NCBI GenBank assembly: GCA_027322375.1
Contig: DAHVRS010000027.1
Span: 1-5,390, forward strand
DNA from: Brachybacterium sp.
GTDB taxonomy: Bacteria > Actinomycetota > Actinomycetes > Actinomycetales > Dermabacteraceae
Direction: 5' to 3'
DNA: 5,390 nucleotides
The translations under genes and the position numbers were made by a program. The notes under the pieces were generated by a model, which saw only the letters and a list, made by a program, of their open reading frames with translations, was not told the origin of the DNA and made no database searches. The first letter of the stretch is position 1, and every line of letters begins with the position of its first letter. Shown here piece after piece: positions 4,757 through 5,390 of this stretch.

Positions 4757-5390
4757 TCAGGAGCCGAGGATCGCGACGTCGCTGCCGGGATCGAGGCGGT
4801 AGCCGGCCCCGCGCACGGTCGAGATCAGGCGGCGGTAGCGGCCCAGCTTCGTGCGCACGCGGCGCACGTGCACGTCCACGGTCCGCTCACCGGTGCCCTC
4901 GGGCGAGTCCGCCCAGACCGTCTCCATGAGCTCGGTGCGGGAGATTGTGCGGCGCGCGTCGCGGGCCAGCTGGGCGAGCAGCTCGAACTCCTTGTAGGTG
5001 AAGTCCACGTCCTGCCCGTCGATCCGCACCCGGCGGCCGAACAGGTCGATGACCAGGCTGTCCTCCGGCGCGACGGACGGGCTGGACGGGCTGACGGCGG
5101 TGGCCCGCAGGGCACGGCGCCGTGCGGCCTCCGCATCACGGCGGGCGGGGGAGTTGGGCGAGACCACGCCGGTGCGGCGCGGGCGCAGCGGGGTCACGGC
5201 GGCGCTCCCGTAGCTGCGGGGCGGCAGCGAGCGGGACGCGGCGCGTCCGGTGGCGGCGAAGGGGTTCGGGCTGTTCACCGCCACGGTGGTGCGGCCGTCG
5301 CGGGAGCCGACCAGGCGCTGAGCACCCGTGCGCAGCTCGTCGGCGATGAGGGCGGTCTCGACGTCGCCGGTGCCGGCGGGGAGGGTGACC
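4757..5390 (-). CDS. OmpR/PhoB-type winged-helix transcriptional regulator, C-terminal part
   Basis: The minus-strand frame is open from the right edge to the TGA at 4757-4759, giving 210 visible residues; the true start lies outside the window. A GTG at 5284 is in frame, but the frame continues upstream with ordinary coding sequence, so it is not taken as the start. Residues about 112-200 are a typical OmpR/PhoB DNA-binding domain: FTYKEFELLAQLA, a helix with ISRTELMETVW, then the recognition-helix and wing signature RTVDVHVRRVRTKLG and ISTVRGAGYRL. The preceding ~110 residues (about 36-111) are Arg/Ser/Pro/Ala-rich and look disordered, and the visible part shows no receiver domain, so this may be a stand-alone winged-helix regulator rather than a two-component response regulator. 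A hairpin terminator follows the stop. Target genes are unknown. The DNA-binding domain call is very secure. Confidence 0.92.
   Translation of the reverse strand, partial: VTLPAGTGDVETALIADELRTGAQRLVGSRDGRTTVAVNSPNPFAATGRAASRSLPPRSYGSAAVTPLRPRRTGVVSPNSPARRDAEAARRRALRATAVSPSSPSVAPEDSLVIDLFGRRVRIDGQDVDFTYKEFELLAQLARDARRTISRTELMETVWADSPEGTGERTVDVHVRRVRTKLGRYRRLISTVRGAGYRLDPGSDVAILGS

Noticed and set aside
1..5390. parS site, CRISPR array or insertion sequence
   Set aside because: No TGTTTCACGTGAAACA-like site, no spaced direct repeats and no terminal inverted repeats or transposase were found on reading both strands.

Overview
The window looks like chromosomal DNA of a high-GC actinobacterium. 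Coding stretches are G/C-heavy (one hand-counted 60-base row inside a gene is about 77% GC). The protein types also fit: an actinobacterial-style SNF2 helicase with a long N-terminal region, an Ala/Pro/Ser-rich MinD/ParA-like ATPase, and likely leaderless promoters. Micrococcales, perhaps a Brachybacterium-like organism, is my guess; no rRNA or marker gene is present to confirm it.

Layout, left to right. (1) 1-1679, minus strand: N-terminal 559 residues of an SNF2-family helicase, cut by the window edge inside helicase motif I. (2) 1680-1766: short gap carrying a candidate leaderless promoter for the helicase. (3) 1767-3299, minus: complete 510-residue MinD/ParA-type ATPase with an N-terminal domain, an Ala/Pro/Ser tandem-repeat linker, and a P-loop reading KGGAHKTT, where the usual second glycine is histidine. 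(4) 3300-3422: divergent promoter region. (5) 3423-4169, plus: complete 248-residue PP2C-like phosphatase starting at GTG, probably leaderless. (6) 4170-4756: 587 bases with no convincing gene. Its first half drops to about 57% GC and holds a good -35/-10 promoter overlapping an 8-bp palindrome. Its second half is GC-rich and packed with inverted repeats. (7) 4757-5390, minus: C-terminal 210 residues of an OmpR/PhoB-type winged-helix regulator, cut by the right edge.

How they work together: the ATPase and helicase lie head to tail on the minus strand and may be partly co-transcribed, although the helicase seems to have its own promoter. The phosphatase is divergent from the ATPase and shares its control region. 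The regulator is transcribed toward the phosphatase and is separated from it by the structured spacer. No known pathway links all four genes. The most unexplained part is the spacer, which could encode an undescribed small RNA driven from about 4371, or may simply be a cluster of terminators. I see no CRISPR array, tRNA, rRNA, insertion sequence, parS site or defence system.
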